Under the pieces are notes generated by a model that had not been told where the DNA came from, did not search any database, and was given only the letters and a program-made list of their open reading frames with translations. From the NCBI RefSeq assembly GCF_001639285.1, contig NZ_LWMW01000087.1:38432-102431 (forward strand): a DNA stretch of 64,000 bases. The letters run 5' to 3'. Shown here piece after piece: positions 28,022 through 39,407 of the stretch; the stretch's first letter is position 1, and each line of letters begins with the position of its first letter. The stretch comes from Methanobrevibacter cuticularis (GTDB lineage: Archaea > Methanobacteriota > Methanobacteria > Methanobacteriales > Methanobacteriaceae). Both the position numbers and the translations under genes were made by a program.

Positions 28022-28567
28022 TTGACTGATGTTGATATCAAAATAGAGAACATTGTAGCTTCTGCTAGCATTGGAAAGGATATAGAGTTAACTGAAGTTT
28101 CCGCAGCTTTAGAAGGTGTTGATTTTAACCGTGAACAGTTTCCGGGATTAGTCTTTAAACTTAAAGAACCTAAAACTGCAGCACTAATTTTCAGTTCAGG
28201 AAAATTAGTTTGTACTGGGGCTAAGTCTATAGAAGATTCTAAATTAGCTATTAAAAAAACTGTTGATATGATGAGGACTATTGATAAAGACATTCCTCAT
28301 GAATTTGAAATTAAAATACAAAATATTGTAGCTTCTGCTAACTTGGAAGCAACCCTAAATTTAGAGTCAGTAGCTCTAGAATTAGAAAATACGGAATACG
28401 AACCTGAGCAATTCCCAGGATTAGTTTACCGTTTATCAGACCCTAAAGTTGTTTTATTATTATTTGGTTCAGGAAAAGTTGTTTGTACTGGTGCCAAAAC
28501 AAAAGATGATGCTAAACTCGGTGTAGAAAGGGCCTACGATCGACTTAGCGAGTTGGATTTAATATAA
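28022..28567 (+). CDS. tbp: TATA-box binding protein
   Basis: The general transcription factor that binds the TATA box and recruits TFB and RNA polymerase. Its 181 residues form the two direct repeats of the saddle: IKIENIVASASIGKDIEL ... EQFPGLVFKL ... GKLVCTGAKS and IKIQNIVASANLEATLNL ... EQFPGLVYRL ... GKVVCTGAKT. Start is the TTG at 28022, reading M-TDVDIKIEN, because GGGAGGT lies ten bases upstream and homologues start there; the ATG at 28001 is in front of that site. The next gene follows after 12 bases, so they are co-transcribed. Confidence 0.97.
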   Translation: MTDVDIKIENIVASASIGKDIELTEVSAALEGVDFNREQFPGLVFKLKEPKTAALIFSSGKLVCTGAKSIEDSKLAIKKTVDMMRTIDKDIPHEFEIKIQNIVASANLEATLNLESVALELENTEYEPEQFPGLVYRLSDPKVVLLLFGSGKVVCTGAKTKDDAKLGVERAYDRLSELDLI

Positions 28568-28579
28568 TTGGTGATGTGA

Positions 28580-30469
28580 TTGATTAAACTTGTAGTATTT
28601 GACTTAGATAATGTTATTATTGATGGTGAAGCCATAGATGAAATCGGGAAATTAGTAAACGTTGAAGAACAGATTGCGGAAATCACCGAACAAGCTATGA
28701 ACGGTGATTTGGACTTTGAAACATCTATTAAAGAAAGAGTTAAGCTTTTAAAAGGAGCTTCAGTCGATGAAATTAAAAAAATTGGAAATGAAGTAAAACT
28801 CATGGAAGGGGCTGAAGAAGCTATTAAAGGTTTGAAGGACGAAGGTTTTGAAATAGCTGTTATAAGTGGCAGTTTTGACTTAATTGCAAACCCTTTGAAA
28901 GATAAGCTTAACTTAGATCATGTTTTTACAAATTCTTTATTAGAAAAAGACGGATTATTAACTGGAGAAGTTGAAGGTCCTCTAGTCGAGGGTACTAAAG
29001 CTGATGTTCTAGTTAACCTCATTGAAGAGCAAGATATTTCCTTAGATGAATGTGTTGCTGTTGGTGATGGCGCAAATGATATTTCTATGATAGAAATAGC
29101 TAAGTATGGAATTGCATTTAATGCAAAACCAGCTGTTAAAGAAATAGCTGATATCATCATAGAAAATAATGATTTAAAAGAAGTTTTATTTTTTATAAAT
29201 AATTTAAACGCTGATTCTGATGAACTAGAAGAATCAACCGAATTAACTGAAGAAATAGCTGAAGACACTGAAGACATATCTAGTGAAGATGTAGCTTCTG
29301 AAGCTGCTGAAGTTGTATCTAGTGAAGATGTAGCTTCTGAAGCTGCTGAAGTTGTATCTAGTGAAGATGTAGCTTCTGAAGATGTAGCTTCTGAAGATGT
29401 AGCTTCTGAAGCTGTATCTAGTGAAGATGTAGCTCTTGAAGACAATGAGGATGCAACTTCTGAAGTTGCTGAAAATGTATCTGCTGAGGCTGTTGAAACC
29501 ACATCTAGCGAAGATGTAACTTCTGAGGAAAGTGGAAAAACATCTGAAGAAGAAACTGAAAAAGTATCTGAAGATAAAAAAGGTTCTAAATCTAAGAATA
29601 AAAAATCTAAAAAGAATCAGCTTCCTGAAGTAGATTTTGATGTTGCAACTACTCCTGAAGGAGTTAGACAACAAAAAGATGAGAGAGAAGCTCTTATAAG
29701 TAAAATAGCTGATGAAAGGGAAGAATTCAACAAAGTTGCAAAAGAACATCGTAAAATTCGAGATGAACTTAATGATAGTCTTAAAGAAAACTTAAAATTA
29801 GCTATTGATTTCAGAGATAAACGTAATGAAATAAATAAAGATGTTGAAGCATCTAAAAAATTACGTGATGAAGTTAATGAAGAGCTTAAAAAACTTGAAT
29901 GGTCTTCTGGAAGAAGAGATAGATTAAAACTCGAAAATGAGATTAAAAAAATTGATAAAGTCATTGAAACTCGAGTTTTAGATATTAAAAAAGAAAATCA
30001 ACTTGTTAAAAATGCTAATGACTTAAGAAAGCAATTAATGGAAATTAAAGAAGACGAAAAAGTTAAAGATGCTGCTCAAGATCTTAAAAAGGTTTCTGAA
30101 GAACATCATGCTAAAGTAGTTGAATTTTCTGAACAAGCTCAAGAATTCCATGAAAATATGCTTAATTACTTCAGAAAAACTGATGAAATTAGGACCACTG
30201 CAGATGAAGCACATAAAAAGTTCATTGAAGCTAGGAAAGCTGCTTCAAGTAAGCACGAAGAATTTAAGATAGTTTTAAGTGAGATTCACGTTATAAACAA
30301 AGCTCTTGGAACAAACAAATCCAAAAGACGAAGATCTGAAAAACAATCTAATACTAAAAAAAATCGTGAAGAAAAAGAAAAAGCTGAAGATATATTTGAA
30401 AAGTTCAAACAAGGTAAAAAACTTAGTACTGAAGAGCTTTTACTTTTACAAAAGCATAATATTGGTTAA
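28580..30469 (+). CDS. serB: SerB-type HAD phosphatase fused to a long coiled-coil domain
   Basis: 629 residues. The N-terminal ~210 form a phosphoserine phosphatase-like HAD domain with DLDNVI (Asp8, Asp10), ISGSFD and GDGANDISM, so the catalytic set is complete for dephosphorylating phosphoserine, the last step of serine synthesis. Residues ~213-330 are a low-complexity acidic linker with 13-residue repeats of the SSEDVASEAAEVV type, encoded by ~39-base DNA repeats. Residues ~345-570 are a highly charged coiled coil like the archaeal COG1340 family. The tail is basic. Start TTG 28580 follows a GGTGAT site. The coiled coil suggests a structural or tethered role in addition to catalysis. Confidence 0.85.
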   Translation: MIKLVVFDLDNVIIDGEAIDEIGKLVNVEEQIAEITEQAMNGDLDFETSIKERVKLLKGASVDEIKKIGNEVKLMEGAEEAIKGLKDEGFEIAVISGSFDLIANPLKDKLNLDHVFTNSLLEKDGLLTGEVEGPLVEGTKADVLVNLIEEQDISLDECVAVGDGANDISMIEIAKYGIAFNAKPAVKEIADIIIENNDLKEVLFFINNLNADSDELEESTELTEEIAEDTEDISSEDVASEAAEVVSSEDVASEAAEVVSSEDVASEDVASEDVASEAVSSEDVALEDNEDATSEVAENVSAEAVETTSSEDVTSEESGKTSEEETEKVSEDKKGSKSKNKKSKKNQLPEVDFDVATTPEGVRQQKDEREALISKIADEREEFNKVAKEHRKIRDELNDSLKENLKLAIDFRDKRNEINKDVEASKKLRDEVNEELKKLEWSSGRRDRLKLENEIKKIDKVIETRVLDIKKENQLVKNANDLRKQLMEIKEDEKVKDAAQDLKKVSEEHHAKVVEFSEQAQEFHENMLNYFRKTDEIRTTADEAHKKFIEARKAASSKHEEFKIVLSEIHVINKALGTNKSKRRRSEKQSNTKKNREEKEKAEDIFEKFKQGKKLSTEELLLLQKHNIG

Positions 30470-30648
30470 TAGTTTTGTTGCTACTTCAAGTTCAATAGCT
30501 AGTATTAACTAGCTATTATTTTCTTAGCTTATTTTTAAACATATCTACATGATTACATAATTTCTTTTCTTTATTTTTTTTCTTATTTTTTTTAATAACT
30601 TAATAATCAACATATAATTTTAATTATAAATATATTATTGGTGAGAAT

Positions 30649-30828
30649 GTGCATAAACAAGTTGAAAATTCTAAGTCTAATGACAAAATTGAAAAAATAG
30701 AAGTTTGTTATCTATGTGGTAAAGAATTCAATATCAATGAAGATGACGAAAGTCATTACCATTATGGACAATTTCCAATGTGTGATTATTGTAGTGAATT
30801 TTATGGTTTTTATAAAAAAGATAGATAA
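30649..30828 (+). CDS. Small two-CxxC zinc-binding protein
   Basis: A 59-residue protein from GTG at 30649, preceded by TTGGTGAGA. Two Cys pairs, VCYLCGKEF (Cys20, Cys23) and MCDYCSEF (Cys45, Cys48), would bind one zinc. The middle is acidic with three His (SHYHYG). It is not long enough to be called by a simple length cut-off, but the start site and Cys spacing are convincing. Function unknown; it may belong to the tbp-serB unit, 180 bases upstream. Confidence 0.65.
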   Translation: MHKQVENSKSNDKIEKIEVCYLCGKEFNINEDDESHYHYGQFPMCDYCSEFYGFYKKDR

Positions 30829-31747
30829 TTTATATAATGAGTAGATAATAATTTTAAATAATAAAAAGATAATGACTTTAATTAATTTTTAGATAAACAA
30901 TTAGATAATACTATTTAATTCACAATTTAAACTTCTTATAATGATTCTAAATAATATTTTTAATATATTCAAATAATCAAGTTTTTAATAATTAAAAAAT
31001 ATATTATTTTTTAAATTAATTTTGATATATCATTCTTCTTATGGCCAATATATATTTTAAAAATAATTAATATTAATAATTAATATTTTAAAAATAATTG
31101 TTTTTATAATAATTGACTTAAAAATATTAAAAATATATATTTTAGATAATTTATTTATATACTTATTAACCAATAAATATATTTTAGCTATAGACTAAAC
31201 TTATTATTTTCAAAGTTAATGCCTAATTGATATACCTCCTAATTGATATACATTTTATTCTAGTATTTAATTTAAGAAAAGCAAAAAGATTAAATAATAC
31301 TAATTATAATATTTGTATTAAATAGCTTAAATAATAAAACTAAAATAATAAAATTTAATATAATCATAATAATTAGTGGTTGTTATATCATTAGAATAAA
31401 TTAATTATATGATATACTTATATTATATTGCAACTCAAAATTAAAGTAGAATAATAAAATAGAATATAAATTTGAAAAATATATTGTTTATAAGAAAGTA
31501 TTATAAGACTATATTATCGATAAGTGTATATTGTTTATAAGAAAGTATTATAAGGCTATGTTATCTATAAGTATATTATTAGTTATATTAATTAATGGAA
31601 TAAGTTATTAGTTATATTATTTAATGGAATAAGTCGAAAAAGTAATATAATTGCAACTTTAATAATTTATTGAGCATATGAGCTCTTTTTATAATATTGA
31701 TTATTTATATTCTATTTATAGAGTATTAGGGATTTATTTTTAACAAA
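30829..31747. other. Long spacer upstream of topA with short tandem duplications
   Basis: About 31481-31572 holds two 47-base copies starting ATATTGTTTATAAGAAAG. 31577-31634 holds two copies of a unit with TTAGTTATATTA and ATGGAATAAG. No gene is visible. The topA promoter is probably within the last 70 bases (TATTTATATTCTATTTATAG). Confidence 0.6.
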
Positions 31748-33913
31748 ATGATAAGTGATACAATGCATGAGGTAATTATCTGCGAAAAACCTAAGTCAGC
31801 TGAAAAAATAGCTCAAGCTCTTTCTTCTAAAGCCAAGAAGATGAAATATAATAAGAAGCTTACATATTGGGAGATTAATGAAGATGGTAAGAAAACAAAT
31901 GTTTTATCAGCAGTAGGGCATTTATATTCTCTTACTCCCACCAATCAAAATGAAAAGGTTTATTTTGATTTAAATTGGGCACCAATTTATGAGATACAAA
32001 AAAATAAAAATTATATTAAGGATTATATTTATTCTATTAAGAAATTTTCTAAAGGTGCAGATAAATTTATTCATGCTTGTGATTATGATATCGAGGGAAC
32101 TTTAATAGGTTTCAATGCATTAAAATATGCATGTGGAGAAGATTCAATAGCTAAAACTTCAAGAATGAAATTTTCAACTCTAACTAAGAAAGATATCATG
32201 GATGCATATGAAAATATGATTGATCTTGATATAAATCAGGTTAATAGTGGGATAGCTAGACATATTCTTGATTTCTATTTTGGGGTTAATATTTCTCGAG
32301 CTTTAATGAAATCGGTTAGAACAGCTAAATCAAGATTTTTAAAGCTTTCTGCAGGTAGGGTTCAAACACCAAGTCTTTCAATTCTTGTTGATAGAGAAAA
32401 ACAGATTCAAAAATTTGTTCCAGAACCATATTGGTTGATTAAGGCAGTTTTAGAAGGAGAGATAATAGCTGATCATATTGCAGGAAAGATTTTCAATAAA
32501 GAAGAAGCTGAAAAAATATTTGCTGGGTGTAAAGAATCAGATGCTTTAGTCGATGATGTAAAAATAACTGAAACCATTAGAAAACCTCCAATTCCTTTTA
32601 ACCTAGGTGGATTACAATCAGAATCTTATGGAGTCTTTGGTTTCAGCCCAAAAAAGACTCAAATGATTGCTCAGAATTTATATACTGAAGGATATACTTC
32701 TTATCCTCGTACATCTTCACAAAAACTCCCTGCAAGTTTGGAATTTAAAAAAATCTTCAAACAATTGTCTGGCAGGTCTTTATTTAAAGACCATATAAGT
32801 AAACTTCCTCAACAAACCAAACCAAATGAAGGTAAAAAAGAAGATGCTGCTCATCCAGCTATTCATCCAACTGGAATTTTACCTGAAAAATTATCTGATG
32901 ATGAGCAAAAGGTATATCAGCTCATTGTTTTTAGATTCATAAGTCTTTTTGCTGAAAATTCTAAATTAGAAACCATGAAGACTTTGCTTAAAATAGCTGA
33001 AGAAGAATTTGTATTTAAAAGAAAAAGAGTCTCCTATCTTGGTTGGTTACAGCATTATCCTTTCCGTAAACTTGAGGATGAATTTTTCCCTAATATCAAA
33101 AAAGGAGACCTTATAAAGGTAGAGGATGTATTATCAGAGGAAAAAGAAACTAAACCTCCTGCAAGATACAATGAGGCTTCTCTTATAAAAGAACTAGAAA
33201 AAAGAGAACTAGGTACAAAAGCCACTAGGGCAGATATAATAGCTAAGCTATATGATAGAGAATATATTTCCGGTAAAAAAATTGAAGTTAATCAACTGGG
33301 AATTAGTATAATAGAAACTTTAAAAGAATATTGTAAAGATTTGACCAGTGAAGAACTAACTAGACAGTTTGAAAAAGAATTACAAGGAATAATGGCTGAT
33401 AAAATAACCAAAGATAAGGTTATTGGTGAAGCAAAAAAAGAAGTTCTAAGTATTTTAGGAGATATTGAGGATAGTGAAAATAAAATTGGTGAAGGAATTT
33501 ATAATGCTTATCAAGAAAGTTTGATACTTGGAAAGTGTGCTTGTGGAGGAAATCTTATAATTAGATACTCTCCAAAAACTAAAAGTCATTTCGTAGGCTG
33601 TTCTAATTATCCTGATTGTAATATAATATACTCTTTACCAAAAGGAGCCAATGTTCTAAAGAGTACATGTGAAAAATGTGGATTGCCAATGATCTCATTT
33701 GGAAAACCCAAGCAAAGAGCTTGCTTAGATCCTAAATGTGGAAAAGATTCTACTAAGACTCACGATTCGGAAATCGTTGGAACTTGTCCTGATTGCCATA
33801 GTGATTTATTAAAAAGGTCTGGTAGATATGGTGATTTTGTTGGTTGTAGCTCATTTCCAAAATGTAGATTCACATGTTCGGTTGAAGAGCTTAAAGATTT
33901 AAAAACTAAATAA
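31748..33913 (+). CDS. topA: DNA topoisomerase I (type IA)
   Basis: Relaxes negatively supercoiled DNA through a transient 5'-phosphotyrosine link. 721 residues: a Toprim domain ([15 protein letters not shown] ... HACDYDIEG), the catalytic core with Tyr319 in [20 protein letters not shown] and [17 protein letters not shown]. Three C-terminal zinc ribbons follow (CACGGNL...CSNYPDC, CEKCGLP...[15 protein letters not shown]...CSSFPKC). The start may be the ATG at 31763 (MHEVIICEK), five codons on, as in many homologues. It is full length and monocistronic. Confidence 0.96.
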   Translation: MISDTMHEVIICEKPKSAEKIAQALSSKAKKMKYNKKLTYWEINEDGKKTNVLSAVGHLYSLTPTNQNEKVYFDLNWAPIYEIQKNKNYIKDYIYSIKKFSKGADKFIHACDYDIEGTLIGFNALKYACGEDSIAKTSRMKFSTLTKKDIMDAYENMIDLDINQVNSGIARHILDFYFGVNISRALMKSVRTAKSRFLKLSAGRVQTPSLSILVDREKQIQKFVPEPYWLIKAVLEGEIIADHIAGKIFNKEEAEKIFAGCKESDALVDDVKITETIRKPPIPFNLGGLQSESYGVFGFSPKKTQMIAQNLYTEGYTSYPRTSSQKLPASLEFKKIFKQLSGRSLFKDHISKLPQQTKPNEGKKEDAAHPAIHPTGILPEKLSDDEQKVYQLIVFRFISLFAENSKLETMKTLLKIAEEEFVFKRKRVSYLGWLQHYPFRKLEDEFFPNIKKGDLIKVEDVLSEEKETKPPARYNEASLIKELEKRELGTKATRADIIAKLYDREYISGKKIEVNQLGISIIETLKEYCKDLTSEELTRQFEKELQGIMADKITKDKVIGEAKKEVLSILGDIEDSENKIGEGIYNAYQESLILGKCACGGNLIIRYSPKTKSHFVGCSNYPDCNIIYSLPKGANVLKSTCEKCGLPMISFGKPKQRACLDPKCGKDSTKTHDSEIVGTCPDCHSDLLKRSGRYGDFVGCSSFPKCRFTCSVEELKDLKTK

Positions 33914-34367
33914 AAATATTAATAAGTTAACTGATTAGTAGTATTGAATAAATTAATATTTAACATAAGTAATTAAATAAATTAATATCTAAATTTTTGA
34001 AATTGTCAATAGTAAATTATTTATTTATTAAAATTTACTTATTAAATAAATTTAGATTAGCTTTTTTAATTCTTATAAATTATTTCAATAAAAATGATAA
34101 TCCTTCTATAAAGTGATAATGTTGCGTCATAGACACAAATATAAAATATTAGAAATGTTATAATATTACAATATATAAAATGAAATTATATATAACATGA
34201 ATATCATATTATAAAGAATATTATAAAAATTATAAAGTTCTTTAAAGAATAGCTCGTCTTGAAATTAACAAGTTTTAAGAATTTTATTAGTTAGAAATGT
34301 AATAGAAATTTACTATAAATTTACTAATATTTAATCATGAATTTTTAAATTTTTTATATTAAAAATT

Positions 34368-34582
34368 ATATTAGATTGAAATCAAGTTTAATTTGTTATT
34401 AAATATTAAAATATTAATAAATTAGAATATTATAACTTATATTAGATTGAAATCAAGTTTAATTTATTATTAAATATTAAAATATTAATAAATTAGAATA
34501 TTATAAATTATATTAGATTGAAATCAAGTTTAATTTATTATTAAATATTAAAATATTAATAAATTAGAATATTATAAATTAT
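34368..34582. repeat. 71-bp tandem repeat, three copies
   Basis: Units containing TTAGATTGAAATCAAGTTTA recur at 34371, 34442 and 34513, nearly identical, with a decayed fourth start after 34582. Confidence 0.95.
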
Positions 34583-34689
34583 ATTAAATTAAACTTATAG
34601 TAAAAACCGTATTATATAGATTTTATTATAACTTTAATTAAAGTTTTATAAAATTTTTTGAATTTTTTAAAAAATTATATAAAATTATT

Positions 34690-34855
34690 ATAGCTTATGT
34701 AATAAATAATGTATTATTAAGAATTATATAATAATTATTTAGATTAAGTATAGCTTATGTAATAAATAATGTATTATTAAGAATTATATAATAATTATTT
34801 AGATTAAGTATAGCTTATGTAATAAATAATGTATTATTAAAAATTATATAAAATA
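34690..34855. repeat. 60-bp tandem repeat, three copies
   Basis: TATAGCTTATGTAATAAATA recurs exactly every 60 bases, three times. The third copy ends early. It lies immediately upstream of aglB and could affect its promoter. Confidence 0.95.
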
Positions 34856-34944
34856 TATCACTCAAGATTATGAATAATAAAAAGTAAAAATAATGAATGT
34901 AATTCATATTCTTATTTGATGAATATTAAATTAGAGGATTTTTT

Positions 34945-37668
34945 ATGGATAAGAAAAAAATACTAACAATACTTAAATCAGTGGCTATTATTTTAGTTTT
35001 AGTCTGCTTTGTGTTCTTACTGAGAGCACAAGCATATGATTTGACATTAATTCCTGAAGATCAAAAGTCCATGTTCACTGATTCCAGTGGACTTCCTTAT
35101 TTCAGTGAAATGGATTCATATTATAATTTACGTTTAACAGAAGATTATATAGATCATGGTTACTTTGGTGATGAAATTAAAAATGGAACGCCGTGGGATA
35201 ATCTTTCTTATGCTCCAGATGGAAGATCTGCAGCGTATCCTCCAATGATAGGGTATGTAACGGCATTTTTATATTATTTATCTGGGTTCTTTGGTGATTA
35301 TTCAGTGAAGGAAGTTGCATTTTGGACTGGAGCAATAATAGCTTCATTGGCAGCTATACCAGCTTACATTATAGTTAGAAGAGTAACGAATGATTTTGGA
35401 GCCATTTCGGCAGCATTATTAGTTGCATTTGCTCCTAGCTATTTTGCACATACCTTTGCAGGTTTTTTTGATACAGATATGTTTAATGTTATATTCCCTC
35501 TATTGATTACATTATTCTTTATTGAAAGTATTAGATTGAAAAGATTGGTCTATAGGATAATATTTATATTAGCTACTGTAGCTTCTTTAGCCCTTTTTTC
35601 AGTATCATGGGATGGTTACATATTTTATCCAGCATTGTTAGTTATTATTGTAATAGTTTATTTCATAGCAAGCTACCTTTTCAAATTGCATTTATTTAAA
35701 CCTTTTAAAGACTATCCAAATAAATTCAGTTGGTTTGTAAATCAAAAAGAAATATTTTCAATAGTTCTCATAGGTATAATTAGCTTTATAAGTTTGGTTC
35801 TTATTGTAGGATTTGATTCACTTATAGCAAATATCCAAGGTACTTTAGTTGGAGGACTTTCTCTACAAGATACTGCTGCACTAACATCAAATTATCCTAA
35901 TGTAGCTATTTCCATTGCAGAACTGCAGATCCCAAATTTACTAGTTGGGGGAATAGTAGGAATGTTTTTAGCTAATTCAGGAGGAGTTATTAATGGTATG
36001 GGAGGTATTCTTTCTTTCTTAGGTGCTTTTGCCATTCTATTCTTATTTGCTCAAAGATTATGGTCATTAAAGTCTGATGATTTAAGAACTAGTTCTAAAA
36101 AGCCACCTAAAGGAAAGAGAAAAGCTACATCAATAAAGCAGGAAAGTAAAGATAAATCTTTTTTCATCGATGATGATTCTATCGGTAAATCAGGGGATGT
36201 TTATGAAACTAAGAGAAACGCACTTCTTTATTTCACTATATTTGCAGTGTGGATTTTTATAGCTATAGTAGCGGTTTCTAGAGGTTCAAGATTTCTTGCG
36301 ATACTGGTTATCCCAGTCAGTTTATGTGCTGGTATTTTTGTAGGTTATGCTACTTCTTATATTACAAAAAACACTCTTAGTAATTTTAAGTTGGCAGTTA
36401 TATCATTAGGAGGGGCTTTTTTAGCAGCATTTCCAGTTTTCAGTATAACTAATCAATATATAATACCTTTAGGGTTCTTTGCTGCACTTTCAATAGCTTC
36501 ATTAGTATTGATTTATGGAATTAAAGGTCATCGCTCTTTAAATCATAAAAACAAAATAGGAACTAATAATAAAAATTCTAAATCAAGATTTATTTCTATC
36601 AGAAATTTTGTTGTGATGTTAATTATTTTGTTAGCATTTGTTTCGCCAATGGCCAGTGGAGCTTACCAAGTAGCAAATAATGTTGTTCCAGGTACTAGTG
36701 ATCCAATGTGGAATGCAATGGAATGGGTAAAAGCGAATACAACTGATAATACTGTTATAATCTCTTGGTGGGATTACGGATATTTATTTGAAATTGCAGG
36801 AGATAGGCCGACTAGTTTCGATGGAGGATCTCAGACAGGTGATAGGGCATTCTGGGTTGGTAAAGCTATGACGACGAATAACACGGATTTATCAGCAGGA
36901 ATATTTGAAATGTTGGCTACAACTGGAGATAACGCTTATCTGGCTTTAGATAATTACACAAATAATACAGGAAAATCTGTTGAAATTTTAGAAAAAACTT
37001 TACCACTTTCAAGAGAAGAAGCTAAAACTGCAATGACAGAAGAGTACAACTTAAGTTCTATACAAGCAGATACTATCTTAAAATATTCTCATCCACCTAA
37101 TCCTACTCCTGTTATATTCGTAGCAAGTTCAGACATGTTAGGAAAAGCAGGATGGTGGACATACTTTGGTAATTGGGATTTTGCTGCTAAAAGTAGTGTA
37201 GGCTATCAATATTTAACTGCACAAGTACCAGCTCAATTGGAGAAAATTAACTCTACTGTTAGTCAAGCAACTATAACTAATAGCTTAGAAAATGGTATTG
37301 CAGTTCAAACAGTAGTTACTAAAGGAGTTGCAAATAACACTACAAATGCAACTGTTAAAACAGTGTATGAAAATGGAACTCAAATAATTGATCAAAATGG
37401 AACACTATATAATCCTTTCCCACTTTATAATAAAATTATCATTGAAGAGGGTATACTCATGGTAAATGAAACAGTAAATGAAAGTGGAAACTTTACTTTG
37501 CTTGTTATTGGAAACAATGGTACATATTCCTCCATTATAATGAGTAAAGAATTGGAAAATGCTTTATTTACAAGACTTTTCATATTAGGTGGATATGGTC
37601 AAGATAGATTTGAAATGGTTAATATGCAAGATGGAGTATCTTTATGGAGAATTAACCCAAAATCTTAA
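34945..37668 (+). CDS. aglB: Oligosaccharyltransferase AglB (STT3 family)
   Basis: Transfers lipid-linked oligosaccharide to Asn in N-x-S/T sequons of exported proteins. 907 residues with about 13 membrane segments in the first ~560. SEMDSYYNLRLTEDY early in the protein and FDTDMFN in the next loop carry the acidic residues of the metal site. The catalytic-domain signature SWWDYG is at 607-612. A soluble extracellular C-terminal domain of about 300 residues follows. An inserted basic, Lys/Ser-rich loop at about 385-415 is unusual. The sequon-rich surface proteins in this window are likely substrates. Confidence 0.95.
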   Translation: MDKKKILTILKSVAIILVLVCFVFLLRAQAYDLTLIPEDQKSMFTDSSGLPYFSEMDSYYNLRLTEDYIDHGYFGDEIKNGTPWDNLSYAPDGRSAAYPPMIGYVTAFLYYLSGFFGDYSVKEVAFWTGAIIASLAAIPAYIIVRRVTNDFGAISAALLVAFAPSYFAHTFAGFFDTDMFNVIFPLLITLFFIESIRLKRLVYRIIFILATVASLALFSVSWDGYIFYPALLVIIVIVYFIASYLFKLHLFKPFKDYPNKFSWFVNQKEIFSIVLIGIISFISLVLIVGFDSLIANIQGTLVGGLSLQDTAALTSNYPNVAISIAELQIPNLLVGGIVGMFLANSGGVINGMGGILSFLGAFAILFLFAQRLWSLKSDDLRTSSKKPPKGKRKATSIKQESKDKSFFIDDDSIGKSGDVYETKRNALLYFTIFAVWIFIAIVAVSRGSRFLAILVIPVSLCAGIFVGYATSYITKNTLSNFKLAVISLGGAFLAAFPVFSITNQYIIPLGFFAALSIASLVLIYGIKGHRSLNHKNKIGTNNKNSKSRFISIRNFVVMLIILLAFVSPMASGAYQVANNVVPGTSDPMWNAMEWVKANTTDNTVIISWWDYGYLFEIAGDRPTSFDGGSQTGDRAFWVGKAMTTNNTDLSAGIFEMLATTGDNAYLALDNYTNNTGKSVEILEKTLPLSREEAKTAMTEEYNLSSIQADTILKYSHPPNPTPVIFVASSDMLGKAGWWTYFGNWDFAAKSSVGYQYLTAQVPAQLEKINSTVSQATITNSLENGIAVQTVVTKGVANNTTNATVKTVYENGTQIIDQNGTLYNPFPLYNKIIIEEGILMVNETVNESGNFTLLVIGNNGTYSSIIMSKELENALFTRLFILGGYGQDRFEMVNMQDGVSLWRINPKS

Positions 37669-38156
37669 AAAAAAATGAATAATGGAGGTATGATTCGTGG
37701 GATACTTTGAAATGATTTTCAATTATTATCCACTACTTCATACCAATTTATATTTAAATGTATTAATTTGAATATCCTATTTTAATTTACATTGTTATTT
37801 ACATCATTATTTAATTATTATTTAATCATTAGTTAATTATTTACTAATTATTTAATCATTTAATTATTTACTAATTATTTAATTATTTAATTTATTTACT
37901 AGCATGATATTACTATTTTAATAACTTACACTATTTCAATTAGAATTCTATTCTATTCATAATCTTTTTTTCATGAAATATAACCTAAAAATATTCCACA
38001 ATTAAAATATGAAAGATTCAGAAATATAGATTTAATAATAATCATACTTAATAAGATGATTTAACATAGATACTTAATAAGATTATTATAATATAGTCAA
38101 AATTTAGATAATATATTCTAACTTAATTAATATTCAATATTATAGTTAATATCCAA
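37669..38156. other. Spacer with TTATTTAAT-type repeats
   Basis: About 37790-37895 is built of short, slipped TTTAATTATTTACTAATTA units. A good GGAGG site at 37684 leads only to a six-codon frame. No gene seen. Confidence 0.5.
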
Positions 38157-39260
38157 GTGAGTTTAATGGAAATCGATGATAAAATAGCGAAAATTGAAGA
38201 AGAAATCCAAAAAACACCTTATAATAAAGCTACATCTCACCATATTGGTAAGTTAAAAGCTAAAATATCAAAATTAAAGGAAGAATCTTTACAACGAAAA
38301 AGTTCTGGAACTAAGGGGAAAGGATTTCATGTTAAAAAAAGTGGAGATTCAACGGCAGTTTTGGTGGGATTTCCTTCAGTTGGAAAATCAACTCTTCTAA
38401 ATGAATTAACTAATGCGGAATCTAAAGTGGGATCTTATCAATTCACAACTTTAGATATTATTCCTGGAATCATGGAATATAGGGGGGCTAAAATTCAAAT
38501 ATTTGATGTTCCAGGAATTATAACTGGAGCTTCTAGTGGAAAAGGAAGAGGTAAAGAAATTCTTTCAGTAGCTAGAACTGCAGATCTTATTATAATTGTT
38601 TTAGATGTTTTTAATCCCCAACATTTGGATATTATTATAAGAGAACTTCGTGATATTGGAATAAGACCAAATGAAAAAGAGCCAGATGTTACAATAAGAA
38701 GAAAAAAGCTTGGAGGGGTTAAAGTCTCTTCAACTACAGAGTTAACTCATTTAGATGAGAAAACAATAAGATCAATCATAAATGAATATGGTATGCATAA
38801 TGCTGATGTTTTGATTCGTGACGATGTTACAATGGATCAGTTTATTGACAGTTTAGAATCTAATCGTGCTTATGTGCCATCCATTGTTCTTTTGAACAAA
38901 GTAGATTTAGTTGATGATAGCTATTTAAATGAATTGAGGAAAACCATTCCTGACTTCACTCCAATTTCTGCAGATAAAAAACAAAACATAGAATATTTAA
39001 AGGATCAAATATTTGAGAATTTAAATCTTATAAGAATATATTTAAAACCACAAGGTAGAAAAGCAGATTACGAAGATCCATTGATTATAAAAAAAGGAGC
39101 TAGTGTTATAGATGTCTGTGGAAAGTTACATAGGGAATTTGTAAAAAATTTCCGCCATGCTAAAATTTGGGGAAAATCTGTTAAATTTCCAGGACAAAAA
39201 ACAGGACCAGACCACATTTTGGAAGATAAAGATGTTTTAAGAGTAATTCTTAAAAAATAA
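38157..39260 (+). CDS. DRG-family GTPase (Obg superfamily, with TGS domain)
   Basis: A 367-residue translation-associated GTPase of the DRG/Rbg group. A helical N-terminus (1-62) carries the basic [12 protein letters not shown] segment. The G domain shows GFPSVGKST (71-79), YQFTTLD, DVPGI and NKVD. A C-terminal TGS domain (about 290-367) ends in [17 protein letters not shown]. Eukaryotic homologues bind ribosomes together with DFRP partners. Start GTG at 38157; homologues begin similarly. It opens a run of translation genes. Confidence 0.94.
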   Translation: MSLMEIDDKIAKIEEEIQKTPYNKATSHHIGKLKAKISKLKEESLQRKSSGTKGKGFHVKKSGDSTAVLVGFPSVGKSTLLNELTNAESKVGSYQFTTLDIIPGIMEYRGAKIQIFDVPGIITGASSGKGRGKEILSVARTADLIIIVLDVFNPQHLDIIIRELRDIGIRPNEKEPDVTIRRKKLGGVKVSSTTELTHLDEKTIRSIINEYGMHNADVLIRDDVTMDQFIDSLESNRAYVPSIVLLNKVDLVDDSYLNELRKTIPDFTPISADKKQNIEYLKDQIFENLNLIRIYLKPQGRKADYEDPLIIKKGASVIDVCGKLHREFVKNFRHAKIWGKSVKFPGQKTGPDHILEDKDVLRVILKK

Positions 39261-39407
39261 TAGCTATCTAAAAAAGAACCATCAAATAAATTCAATTTAA
39301 ATTCAATTTAAATGAATATAAATGAATTGTTAAACTTAATTGATAAGAGCTATTATTGAAGCTTAATTTTAAAGAGGTTATTAAATTTAATTGAAAGATG
39401 GAATAAT

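Larger units (their letters stand above)
33914..34944. other. Kilobase spacer upstream of aglB
   Basis: No gene. It is largely two tandem arrays (34368-34582 and 34690-34855) in extremely AT-rich sequence. Confidence 0.7.

Noticed and set aside
28918..29964. Minus-strand open frames across the SerB fusion gene
   Set aside because: Shadows of the acidic repeat and coiled-coil coding sequence. Composition is explained by the sense frame.
30306..30512. Plus-strand 68-residue frame at the end of the SerB fusion
   Set aside because: A Lys-rich shadow frame overlapping the real gene, without its own start signal.
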